Assembly: GCA_030154085.1 (NCBI GenBank)
Contig: JASKKR010000005.1
Span: 1-64,000, forward strand
Origin: Candidatus Cloacimonadota bacterium
GTDB lineage: Bacteria; Cloacimonadota; Cloacimonadia; Cloacimonadales; Cloacimonadaceae
Length of the DNA: 64,000 nt
Reading direction: 5' to 3'
Positions 1 through 7,555 of the stretch are shown in pieces. The position numbers and the translations under genes were made by a program. Each line of letters starts with the position of its first letter. The first letter of the stretch is position 1. The notes beneath the pieces were generated by a model, which saw only the letters and a list, made by a program, of their open reading frames with translations, was not told the origin of the DNA and did no database searches.

Positions 1-338
1 TTAGGATTAGAAAAGCTCTTAGCGATAATATCGTTAGCTCCCAACATCAAAAGTGCACAAGCAAGACCTAATATCGATACTACGTTAATAGTCCTGCTGA
101 TCAGGCGTTTCACCTCATCAGCACTTTTTGCCTTAGGGATGAAATATAACATGCTTTGTGGGAAACCAAGCATGAAGATTCCTGAGAGAGTGCTATAAAT
201 TAAAAAAAGTTGTCGATAGCTCCCTAAATCAGTCGGACTCAAAAGTCTTGCCAAAGCAATCCCGATCAGGGTTTTGAGAAGGAATCGCAGTAAATCTGCC
301 AAAGACAAAAGTCCAGCTTGCTGACTTAGCTTGCTCAA
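1..338 (-). CDS. polysaccharide flippase-like membrane protein (N-terminal part)
   Basis: About 112 codons are visible; the gene runs off the left edge of the window. The reading begins with a TTG codon at 338-336 that overlaps the TGA stop of the upstream gene (TTGA junction), so translation is probably coupled. The N-terminus contains the pattern typical of Wzx/MATE-type oligosaccharide flippases: an amphipathic start, a first hydrophobic helix with FLLKTLIGIALARLL followed by SPTDLGSYRQ, and a second helix near IYSTLSGIFMLGFPQ. Such proteins move lipid-linked glycans across the inner membrane. The gene follows a predicted secreted glycosidase. A second, complete flippase lies at 28992-30311 and has the same N-terminal layout. 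The family call rests only on the N-terminal fifth, so the exact subfamily and substrate are unknown. Confidence 0.65.
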   Translation of the reverse strand, partial: MSKLSQQAGLLSLADLLRFLLKTLIGIALARLLSPTDLGSYRQLFLIYSTLSGIFMLGFPQSMLYFIPKAKSADEVKRLISRTINVVSILGLACALLMLGANDIIAKSFSNP

Positions 339-1828
339 TCAATTTCTCCCGGTATAAAGATCTTAGTTTGATAAACTTGATTTTCTAGTCTATATTCCAA
401 GATATAATTTCCAGCAGTAATTTGAATCCCATTATTTAAGATTCCGTTCCAATACTCTTGGGCAGTTCCTGCCAAAAAATAGCCCTTACGATCATAGATC
501 TCATAACCATTATTATTCAAAATTCGCCAATGCCAGCGGCCTTCCCTTGGCAAATAGAAGTGGATTACATAATATGTATCTTTGATCTCAATTTCAGGCT
601 CGAGGATGTGATTATCCTTAATTAAGGTGGATGCATCACATATTTTTGAAACATATTGTGAGCAACAGCGGATTGCATGATCCTCAAACTTATTTGATAG
701 GAGTGGCATTACTTCTAGCTCATCTATAAATGGATATGCCAAAAGTGCTAGATGTGACAAAGCATTCCCAGGTTTTAATCCACTATAACTGAAGAGGGCT
801 ATACCGCGAAAATCGTTTTTGCGAGCTAGCTCGATGCGACGATATATGTCTGTGATATTGTAGCTATTATTTTCCCATGGCAAAAGTGATTTTCCGCTCT
901 GATCCCAAGCTCTCAGACCCAAAACCACTCGATCTTCAAGTGAATACAGTTTCATGTTTATCAGTTGATTGCGATATATTCCAAAATCAAGATCGTATGC
1001 CATCGGGTAGGCGAGATCGATGATGCCTTCTTCCAGCCAAGCATACCAATCCTGGGCATAGGATTCGCGTGCTGAATTGATGTCGGCAATTACAGCTGCA
1101 GTAAGCAAGATCTCAGGATTGATTTCTTTGATACGCTGATTTAGATTGCGCACAAAATCGGTTACTTGTTTTGTCCTCCACTGATTCCAACTTATGTCCT
1201 TACCCTCTTCTTGAAAACGTTTTAAAGATTCCGGATGATATCCCAACCAACTCTCTGGATAACGCACATAATCCAGATGTAGTCCATCCAAATCTGGATA
1301 CCCATCTACTATGTCACAAAATACATTAGTCAAATACTCTTGTACAGCTTGTATACCAGGGTCGATGAAGTAACCATATTGGTCTGTTAAGCGCATTTTT
1401 TTGCCATCAACGTCGTAAGTAATCCATTCTGGGTGATAACGGAAGATATAATTTTCCTGGATCATCTGGGTAGCTATGGGGGTAGCATTAAATGCCACGA
1501 CCCAGGCTTGTATCCTGAGATTGAAGGGTTTTGCTTTCTCTATGGCATATTCCAGAGGGTCAAAGTCATTATTAGCTAGGATATAGCTGCGTGGCTCAGG
1601 ATTGGAATATTTTGAGCTTCTCCGATTTGGGGTGTAGAGTGCATCAGAGCGATAGCGCACTTCTAGAATGAGCTCATTTTGATTGTTTTGTATTGCATTT
1701 TGAATTACTTCATCGATTATTTTCGGGCTTTGCATGTCCCAAGGGAGGACCCAGATCGAACGGATCTCAGCTTCTAGCTCAATCACTGCTAGTAAGATTA
1801 AGAAAAATGCTACTAGCTGCTTTTTCAT
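335..1828 (-). CDS. secreted GHL10-like glycosidase (YngK/UPF0748 family)
   Basis: The 497-residue product starts with a signal peptide (MKKQLVAFFLILLAVIELEA) and then AEIRSIWVLPWDM, the usual opening of the GHL10/UPF0748 (YngK-like) family of TIM-barrel glycosidase-like proteins. The family's substrate-pocket pattern DGLHLDYVRYP is present near residue 180, and AYPMAYD and ALFSYSGL mark later barrel strands. The last roughly 90 residues look like an added beta-sandwich (GRWHWRILNNNGYEIYDRKG), comparable to FlgD-like or Ig-like modules. The protein is probably periplasmic or surface-exposed and acts on cell wall or capsular glycan, but its substrate is not known. It overlaps xseA by 4 bases at its start and the flippase at its end. 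The catalytic role is inferred from family membership. Confidence 0.8.
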   Translation of the reverse strand: MKKQLVAFFLILLAVIELEAEIRSIWVLPWDMQSPKIIDEVIQNAIQNNQNELILEVRYRSDALYTPNRRSSKYSNPEPRSYILANNDFDPLEYAIEKAKPFNLRIQAWVVAFNATPIATQMIQENYIFRYHPEWITYDVDGKKMRLTDQYGYFIDPGIQAVQEYLTNVFCDIVDGYPDLDGLHLDYVRYPESWLGYHPESLKRFQEEGKDISWNQWRTKQVTDFVRNLNQRIKEINPEILLTAAVIADINSARESYAQDWYAWLEEGIIDLAYPMAYDLDFGIYRNQLINMKLYSLEDRVVLGLRAWDQSGKSLLPWENNSYNITDIYRRIELARKNDFRGIALFSYSGLKPGNALSHLALLAYPFIDELEVMPLLSNKFEDHAIRCCSQYVSKICDASTLIKDNHILEPEIEIKDTYYVIHFYLPREGRWHWRILNNNGYEIYDRKGYFLAGTAQEYWNGILNNGIQITAGNYILEYRLENQVYQTKIFIPGEID

Positions 1829-3156
1829 TTTGTTTCTTTAACCTCTACTTTTGCTTGTCCATCTACAAAGATAAGCGCCAATCTATCACCATTATCGATC
1901 TCGGATATGCTTCGAATAATTTTGTCGCCTTTGCGTGCCATTATCCAGCCTCTCTTTTGCAAATTTTGAGGCGAAGATTGTTCAAGTTGATATTGCAATA
2001 TCTCAAGATGATGGCGAATTTCGTCAATGATCCGCGTAGCTCGTTGATCTAGAAGATCTTTCTGCCGATTTAGAACTTCTTCTCGACGTCTTATGTTAAT
2101 TTGTAACTTCAATGTGGCGTTCTCGATAAATCTCTGTTCTGCCATAGCAAGTGCTTGCGATTGTTTCTTCAGTAGGTAATGGATGTTTCCCAAAGCCATT
2201 GCTGCTAAATCTACCCGTTGCAGATATTCGCCTATGATACGTCTAGGATGAAACTGTAAAAGCTTCATCTCAGAGTCGTTGAGTCTATGTTTGTGTGTGC
2301 TTAACTTGTTATTTATCAATAGACCAAGCTTTTGCTCTAGAGAGCTTATATAAGACAGTAGATCATCTCGATTGGGAACAGCTAATTCTGCTGCTGCAGA
2401 AGGTGTAGGTGCCCGGAAATCAGCAACAAAATCGCTAATCGTAAAATCTATTTCATGCCCAACTGCTGATATAACCGGAATTTTTGAAGCTGCTATTTCT
2501 CGAGCCAAAGCCTCATCATTAAAACAAAAAAGATCCTCTTGACTTCCTCCCCCACGAGTAAGAATCAAGAGATCTACTGGAAAACTTGAATTAAAATATC
2601 TTAATGCCCGAATCATACTTGCTGGAGCATTTTGTCCTTGCACTAATACTGGGTAAACCCAAGCTTTTATAGGAAATCGTCTGGATAGGACATTTTTGAT
2701 ATCCTGAAGAGCAGCCCCAGTAGGAGAGGTTATAATGCCTATAGTTTGCGGATATTTTGGTAGAGGCTTTTTTCTCTCGTTGGCAAAGAGTCCTTCTTCG
2801 TCTAGTTTCTTTTTAAGAGCTTCAAATTTGATTTGCATTTCGCCCATACCGGATGGGAGCATTTGGCTGACATTGAGATTGTAACTGCCACTCTTCTCAT
2901 ATACCGTCAATTGCCCAAAGCAAATTACACTTTGACCATTGCTAGGTTGAAAATCAAGGTCATAGTTACGATTTTTAAAAAAAGTGCAACGTAGACTTGA
3001 ATATTCGTCCTTGAGATTAAAATACATATGCCCTGAAGAATGGTGAGTAAATCCAGCTATCTCGCCCTTCACATACAAAGGTGCGATACTGCTTTCTATC
3101 ACTTGCTTTAAATGGCGAGTGACCTCAAATACGCTGAAAACGGTTATATTATCCAT
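1825..3156 (-). CDS. xseA: exodeoxyribonuclease VII large subunit
   Basis: The 443-residue protein carries the N-terminal OB fold of XseA (VFEVTRHLKQVIE, then VKGEIAGFTHHSSGHMYFNLKD) and the catalytic-domain signatures IGIITSPTGAALQDI, LILTRGGGSQEDL and SAVGHEIDFTISDFVADFRAPTPSAAAEL. The long helical region after residue 270 is the coiled-coil arm. The length is normal for the family. Exonuclease VII degrades single-stranded DNA from both ends and needs the small subunit XseB, which is not encoded in this window. The gene overlaps the secreted glycosidase by 4 bases, so xseA is the upstream cistron of that pair. The start ATG at 3156 gives the expected N-terminus. Confidence 0.95.
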   Translation of the reverse strand: MDNITVFSVFEVTRHLKQVIESSIAPLYVKGEIAGFTHHSSGHMYFNLKDEYSSLRCTFFKNRNYDLDFQPSNGQSVICFGQLTVYEKSGSYNLNVSQMLPSGMGEMQIKFEALKKKLDEEGLFANERKKPLPKYPQTIGIITSPTGAALQDIKNVLSRRFPIKAWVYPVLVQGQNAPASMIRALRYFNSSFPVDLLILTRGGGSQEDLFCFNDEALAREIAASKIPVISAVGHEIDFTISDFVADFRAPTPSAAAELAVPNRDDLLSYISSLEQKLGLLINNKLSTHKHRLNDSEMKLLQFHPRRIIGEYLQRVDLAAMALGNIHYLLKKQSQALAMAEQRFIENATLKLQINIRRREEVLNRQKDLLDQRATRIIDEIRHHLEILQYQLEQSSPQNLQKRGWIMARKGDKIIRSISEIDNGDRLALIFVDGQAKVEVKETK

Positions 3157-3207
3157 ATCAGCGCAGAAAATGCATGATTAGCTATTTTGTCAATAAATTG
3201 CTTTGTA

Positions 3208-3771
3208 CTAATTTAGTATCAAAATATCCAAATCTCTTTTGGGAACGTGATGACGCCCCTTTTCATCTCTATAATATTCTATATTCCCTCCCTCACCAAT
3301 ATTGTCTATCACTACTTCTTCTGCTGGAACTCCAAGTGCAATCACAAGCATGATCTCCCAATCAGAAGGTATTCCTTCTAATTTTTGAAGTTTTTCTTTG
3401 TCAACTGAAGCAAGTATGCATCCGCCCAGTCCGATTTCTGTGGCTCCTAGCAGTATACTTTGACATGCAATTCCAGCATCAAAGCTGGTAAACTTTGTAA
3501 AATTTTGAGGACCCAAAACAATGATATATGCAGCTGGACGTTCTCCTTCCATGGGACCATCCCAGTTTTTTAGATAGTTTGCCCATCTTAGACAACTAAA
3601 CACATCGTTATCGGGATGATCCACAAGCCAAAAACGCAAATTCTGCAAATTAGCCGCACTGGCAGATAAACGTGCCAGATCAACTAAATCTCTCAAAGTC
3701 TGTTTGCTTATACTTTTGGACTGGTCAAAGCGACGATAACTGCGATTCCTATGCACAAGTTGGCGAATCAT
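3208..3771 (-). CDS. nitroreductase family protein
   Basis: The 187-residue product is a single-domain nitroreductase (FMN-dependent, usually a dimer). The N-terminal RNRSYRRFDQSK supplies the family's FMN phosphate-binding arginines, LARLSASAANLQNLRFW is the second FMN contact region, and DAGIACQSILLGATEIGLGGCIL is the typical central helix pair. The C-terminus is short. The enzyme likely uses NAD(P)H to reduce an unknown electrophile; no substrate can be assigned. It is the first gene of the minus-strand cluster and lies 51 bases upstream of xseA. The opposite side is a 500-base divergent gap, so its promoter should lie there. A possible ribosome binding site (aggagg, seen as cctcct on the plus strand at 3776-3781) supports the ATG at 3771. 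Confidence 0.88.
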   Translation of the reverse strand: MIRQLVHRNRSYRRFDQSKSISKQTLRDLVDLARLSASAANLQNLRFWLVDHPDNDVFSCLRWANYLKNWDGPMEGERPAAYIIVLGPQNFTKFTSFDAGIACQSILLGATEIGLGGCILASVDKEKLQKLEGIPSDWEIMLVIALGVPAEEVVIDNIGEGGNIEYYRDEKGRHHVPKRDLDILILN

Positions 3772-3936
3772 AATTCCTCCTATATCTTTTTATATGATAA
3801 CTTATTTTTGGGTTTTGCAAGTAATATTGAGAGCTTTTGCTCAAATGTATTGATGATTGTTTTCTACCATTCATTAAAATATTCATCATAAGATCACTAA
3901 AAACATTTGCTAATAGACTGTTTTGCAGCGCTCTAG

Positions 3937-4022
3937 ATGCCGCCCCCGTTTCTCTCCCATTTGAGAAGTGAGCAAGAAACGAGAAAATAAGGAGTTACAG
4001 CTTTGTGAAGTGCGTTTATGAA
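3937..4022 (+). repeat. intergenic stem-loop repeat, copy A
   Basis: This copy is closely similar to 56728-56811 and, in inverted orientation, to 17499-17584. Shared blocks in order are ATGCC-CCC-CGTTTCT, CCCATT, GCAAGAAACG, GA-AATAA, TTACAG and the GTGAAGTGC-like end. CGTTTCT near 3946 and AGAAACG near 3975 form inverted arms around a TTTGAGAAG loop. The similarity with copy B also extends about 35 bases to the left (AAAAAC followed by TTGCTAA). Confidence 0.75.
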
Positions 4023-4177
4023 GTTGATATTAGCAACACCAATTTTGTATTTAGAAAAGAATAAAAGTATCTGATGGTAATAGGGGGAGTGGTTTCCGAT
4101 ATAGCTCTAATCTATTCTCTTATATATAATGTAAATTTCTAGATTTGAGAGATGCAAAGAGTAACCAACTCTTTTCC

Positions 4178-4208
4178 TTGACATCATATGGCATTTTCAA
4201 AGTTTATA
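4178..4208 (+). promoter_or_regulatory. candidate promoter for the dehydrogenase pair
   Basis: A perfect TTGACA hexamer lies at 4178-4183, followed by an AT-rich stretch (gtttata) at 4202-4208, about 65 bases before the start codon at 4272. The -10 match at normal spacing is poor, so only the -35 is convincing. Confidence 0.25.
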
Positions 4209-4271
4209 ACCAGAATCAGCATTTTGTGGATTCACGCGCTCTATTATTTTCATAAACAAGGAGTTTGATAC

Positions 4272-6347
4272 ATGAAGCAAAACCGCATTGAGGAACATCC
4301 TATCCTGGATGTTCCTAAGCTTGACCTAATCAGCTTTTATTTTAACGGTGAAAGACTTCAAGCCCAGAGGGCTGAAATGATCTCTTCCGCGTTAATTGCA
4401 AATGGCATCAATGTATTTGGTCATCATCATAAGGATGGAAGTGCACAAGGTATCTTTTGTGCAAATGGTCAATGTGCAAAGTGTACTGTGATCGCTAATG
4501 GAGTAGCAGTCAAATCATGTATGACTGCTGTCCAGGAGAATATGATTGTGGAAAGTGCGGAAGGCTTGCCAAAAGTTCCAGAACTATCAGAAAAACAGGA
4601 ATTTGAGCCGATTGAAGAGATCTCTTGCGAAGTCTTGATTATAGGGGGTGGTCCTGCCGGACTATCTGCTGCTGCTGAACTTGGTGAGCATAGGGTTGAT
4701 GTTCTCTTGATAGACGATAAAAACAAGCTTGGCGGTAAGCTCGTTCTTCAAACTCATAAGTTTTTTGGCTCGGAAGAGGATAGTCGTGCTGGAACTCGCG
4801 GACATCACATTGGTCAGATCCTAGCTGATAATTTAGCTAAATATGATACCGTACATACTTGGCTGAACAGTACCGCTCTCTTTGTTTTTAGCGATCAGAA
4901 GGTAGGTATCCTGAAGGATGGAATCTATAAATTAGTCTCACCAAAGCGGATCCTTAATGCTGCTGGGGCGAGAGAGAAATTTTTACGATTTCCGGGCAAT
5001 CATTTGGCTCGAATCTATGGAGCAGGAGCATTCCAGACATTGGTAAATAGAGATCTTGTACGTCCCACGAAACGCCTTTTTGTCATTGGCGGTGGAAACG
5101 TTGGTTTAATAGCCGCCTATCATGCGCTACAGGCTGGAATAGATGTAGTTGGCTTGGCGGAAGCAATGCCCAGCTGCGGAGGATATAAGGTTCACGCGGA
5201 CAAGCTTCGCCGTCTAGGAGTCCCGATCTATACCTCCCATTCAATCCTTTGTGCTAATGGCGAGGAAATGGTTGAGAGTGTTACTATAACAGAGATTGAC
5301 CATAAATTTAAAGCAATTCCAGGGACAGAGAAGAGTTTTGAATGTGACACAATTCTGATTGCTGTGGGTTTAGACTCGTTAAACGAATTTACTATGGAAG
5401 CTGAACAAGCAGGTCTACCAGTTGATTCTGCTGGAGATGCTCTCGAGATCGCTGAAGCCAGCTCTGCCATGTTTAATGGTAAAATCGCAGGTTTGAAACT
5501 CGCAAAAGCCCTGAGAGGAGATCAAGTCCCCGATATCCCCTCTTGGTGGTTTCAGAAGGCAGAAGTCCTAAAAGCACATCCGGGGGCTATCAAGGAATAT
5601 CAGAATTTTTCGCAGAATGGCGGTGTGATGCCCATCATCCATTGCCTTCAAGAAATACCATGCAATCCTTGCACTACAGTTTGCCCTACAAATTCGATCC
5701 AAACAGAGGATGGCAGCTTATTCGCTGTCCCTTTATATAAAGGGAAGTGTATAGGATGCGGGAAATGCCTCTTAATCTGCCCTGGTCTTGCAATCACCTT
5801 GGTCGACTATCGCAAGGATCCAGATAATCCAACTGTGTCAATTGCATATGAAATCATGAATAAGAAGATCAGGGTTGGTGACACAAGGACATTGATGGAT
5901 ATCGAGGCTAATCCCTTGGGTGAATTTACAGTCCAGAGCGTGACTGACTATAAAAATAAAAAAATGCAGATAGTGAAATTCTTGGTTCCCAAAAATATAG
6001 CGAATAAAGTAGCGGGATTTGTAGTACAAGATAGCAGCATTAGTCAAGCTCTTGTGGAGCCTATTATACCTAAACGAACACCCGATGAATCAATGGTATG
6101 CCTATGTGAACGTGTGACTGTGGGTGAGGTGAGATCTCTTATCCGCATGGGAATCAGTGATATGAATCAGATAAAGGCTATTACTAGAGCTGGTATGGGA
6201 CCTTGCGGAGCCAAGACTTGCGAAGTTCTAATTCGAGAAATCTTACGTGAAGAAGGAATTGCCCCTACAGATGTGGTGCCAAATACCAAACGCCCCCTAT
6301 TTATTGAAGTACCTCTTGGCACATTTCCAAACGGAGGAATAAAATGA
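4272..6347 (+). CDS. iron-sulfur/FAD amine or imino-acid dehydrogenase, alpha subunit
   Basis: The 691-residue protein resembles the alpha subunits of multi-subunit sarcosine oxidase, HcnA/B-type and archaeal proline dehydrogenases. Domains in order: a [2Fe-2S] ferredoxin-like domain with Cys63, Cys68, Cys71 and Cys83; a Rossmann FAD-binding motif GGGPAG at 125-130; a second nucleotide motif GGGNVG at 273-278; an insertion with two ferredoxin-type cysteine sets (C464, C467, C471 and C493, C496, C499, C503); and a C-terminal BFD-like [2Fe-2S] site (C610, C612, C645, C650). It probably shuttles electrons from the FAD-dependent beta subunit, which follows with a 4-base overlap, to NAD or ferredoxin. 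The oxidised substrate is unknown; proline, sarcosine or glycine are candidates. The start is supported by aaggag about 10 bases upstream. Confidence 0.85.
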   Translation: MKQNRIEEHPILDVPKLDLISFYFNGERLQAQRAEMISSALIANGINVFGHHHKDGSAQGIFCANGQCAKCTVIANGVAVKSCMTAVQENMIVESAEGLPKVPELSEKQEFEPIEEISCEVLIIGGGPAGLSAAAELGEHRVDVLLIDDKNKLGGKLVLQTHKFFGSEEDSRAGTRGHHIGQILADNLAKYDTVHTWLNSTALFVFSDQKVGILKDGIYKLVSPKRILNAAGAREKFLRFPGNHLARIYGAGAFQTLVNRDLVRPTKRLFVIGGGNVGLIAAYHALQAGIDVVGLAEAMPSCGGYKVHADKLRRLGVPIYTSHSILCANGEEMVESVTITEIDHKFKAIPGTEKSFECDTILIAVGLDSLNEFTMEAEQAGLPVDSAGDALEIAEASSAMFNGKIAGLKLAKALRGDQVPDIPSWWFQKAEVLKAHPGAIKEYQNFSQNGGVMPIIHCLQEIPCNPCTTVCPTNSIQTEDGSLFAVPLYKGKCIGCGKCLLICPGLAITLVDYRKDPDNPTVSIAYEIMNKKIRVGDTRTLMDIEANPLGEFTVQSVTDYKNKKMQIVKFLVPKNIANKVAGFVVQDSSISQALVEPIIPKRTPDESMVCLCERVTVGEVRSLIRMGISDMNQIKAITRAGMGPCGAKTCEVLIREILREEGIAPTDVVPNTKRPLFIEVPLGTFPNGGIK

Positions 6348-7492
6348 GCTACGATGTCGTGATAATCGGAGCAGGCTCAATCGGCTTACCTGCATCACTA
6401 ATGCTTGCAGAAGCCAAACAAAAGGTCTTGGTGATCGATCCCGAGCATGCCCCTGGTCAGCAAAACAACAAGAAAGCTATTGGTGGAGTTCGAGCTACGC
6501 ACTCAGATTTTGGGAAAATATCAATTTGCCTTCGCTCGATTGAGATTCTACGGAATTGGCAAGAGGAAAGGGGAGAGGATATTGGTTGGATGAGCAATGG
6601 ATATTCATATCCTGCTTATCGTGAGGAAGATGCACAGACTCTGAAATCACTAATGAAAGTCCAGCTCGATTTTGGGCTCAATATCCGGTGGCTTTCACCT
6701 GATGAATATCAAGTTCTCGTACCTGGCATCCTCAAAGAAGGACTTCTGGGAAGTACGTATTCTCCAGAAGATGGCAGTTGTTCGCCCTTGCTTACGTCAA
6801 ACGCTTACTATTTTCATTCTCTCAAAGCAGGAGTTGATTTTCACTTTCAGGAGAGAGTGACTGCCCTAGAATCTACAGGTGATACGATTCATACTGTTGT
6901 CACTGATAAAGGGCGTTATCATGCTGGAATGGTGATAAATAGTGCAGGAAATCACGGACGTGATATTGGACTCTTGGCTGGGGACGATCTACCCGTTTTC
7001 CCGGATAATCATGAAGCAGGTATCACAGAGCCAGTAGCGCGATTCTTTGGACCAATGGTTGTGGATATGCGCAAAGCACCAGGCAGCGCAAACTTCTATT
7101 TTTATCAGAACATCGAAGGTCAGGTAGTCTTTTGTATCACTCCAGATCCTCCCATTGTGGGGATTGACAATCGATCTACCAGCGAATTCTTGCCGCTCTG
7201 TAGTAAACGCATGATTGAGATCTATCCCAGACTGAGATATCTTAAAGTCCGTCGTACTTGGCGTGGGCAATATCCCATGACACCTGATGGTTTCCCAATA
7301 CTTGGTTTTGGCAGTCAGAAGAAAAACCTCATCAATGCAGTTGGAATGTGTGGACAAGGTTTTATGCTGGGTCCAGGAATGGGAGAGCTTATTTGCAGAA
7401 TGGCCACAGATGATCTCAGCGATGATGATTACAGAGTGCTGAAAAGCTTTGATCCCGATCGCGATTTTAGCGCGGAAGAGACTTTTAAATAA
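6344..7492 (+). CDS. FAD-dependent amine/imino-acid dehydrogenase, beta subunit (DAO family)
   Basis: The 382-residue protein belongs to the DAO superfamily (glycine oxidase, sarcosine oxidase beta, HcnC and archaeal proline dehydrogenase beta). VVIIGAGSIGLPASLMLAE near residue 5 is the FAD-binding fold and VLVIDPE closes that unit. IGGVRATHSDFGKI matches the G-R-x-x-H segment near the isoalloxazine ring, and TPDGFPILGF plus GMCGQGFMLGPGMGELI form the C-terminal FAD and substrate region. It starts inside the stop codon of the alpha-subunit gene (ATGA overlap), so the two are made as a pair. It probably holds the active site where a small amino or imino acid is oxidised. The exact substrate cannot be read from sequence. 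Confidence 0.85.
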   Translation: MSYDVVIIGAGSIGLPASLMLAEAKQKVLVIDPEHAPGQQNNKKAIGGVRATHSDFGKISICLRSIEILRNWQEERGEDIGWMSNGYSYPAYREEDAQTLKSLMKVQLDFGLNIRWLSPDEYQVLVPGILKEGLLGSTYSPEDGSCSPLLTSNAYYFHSLKAGVDFHFQERVTALESTGDTIHTVVTDKGRYHAGMVINSAGNHGRDIGLLAGDDLPVFPDNHEAGITEPVARFFGPMVVDMRKAPGSANFYFYQNIEGQVVFCITPDPPIVGIDNRSTSEFLPLCSKRMIEIYPRLRYLKVRRTWRGQYPMTPDGFPILGFGSQKKNLINAVGMCGQGFMLGPGMGELICRMATDDLSDDDYRVLKSFDPDRDFSAEETFK

Positions 7493-7555
7493 AAGCAATT
7501 GACATAAACAGCGCAAAGAGCTTTTCTGTACGAAATAAGAAAAATTGGAGAATAT

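Larger units (their letters stand above)
3772..4271. other. divergent intergenic region with one stem-loop repeat copy
   Basis: This 500-base gap separates the minus-strand nitroreductase cluster from the plus-strand dehydrogenase pair and must hold both promoters. It contains copy A of the 85-bp intergenic repeat (3937-4022). A TTGACA hexamer at 4178-4183 is a candidate -35 for the plus-strand genes, but the -10 choice is unclear (AT-rich gtttataac around 4202-4210 is further away than usual). No credible coding sequence was seen. Confidence 0.6.

Noticed and set aside
1693-2052. A 119-codon plus-strand frame
   Set aside because: It lies antisense across the glycosidase/xseA junction and has no recognisable domain.
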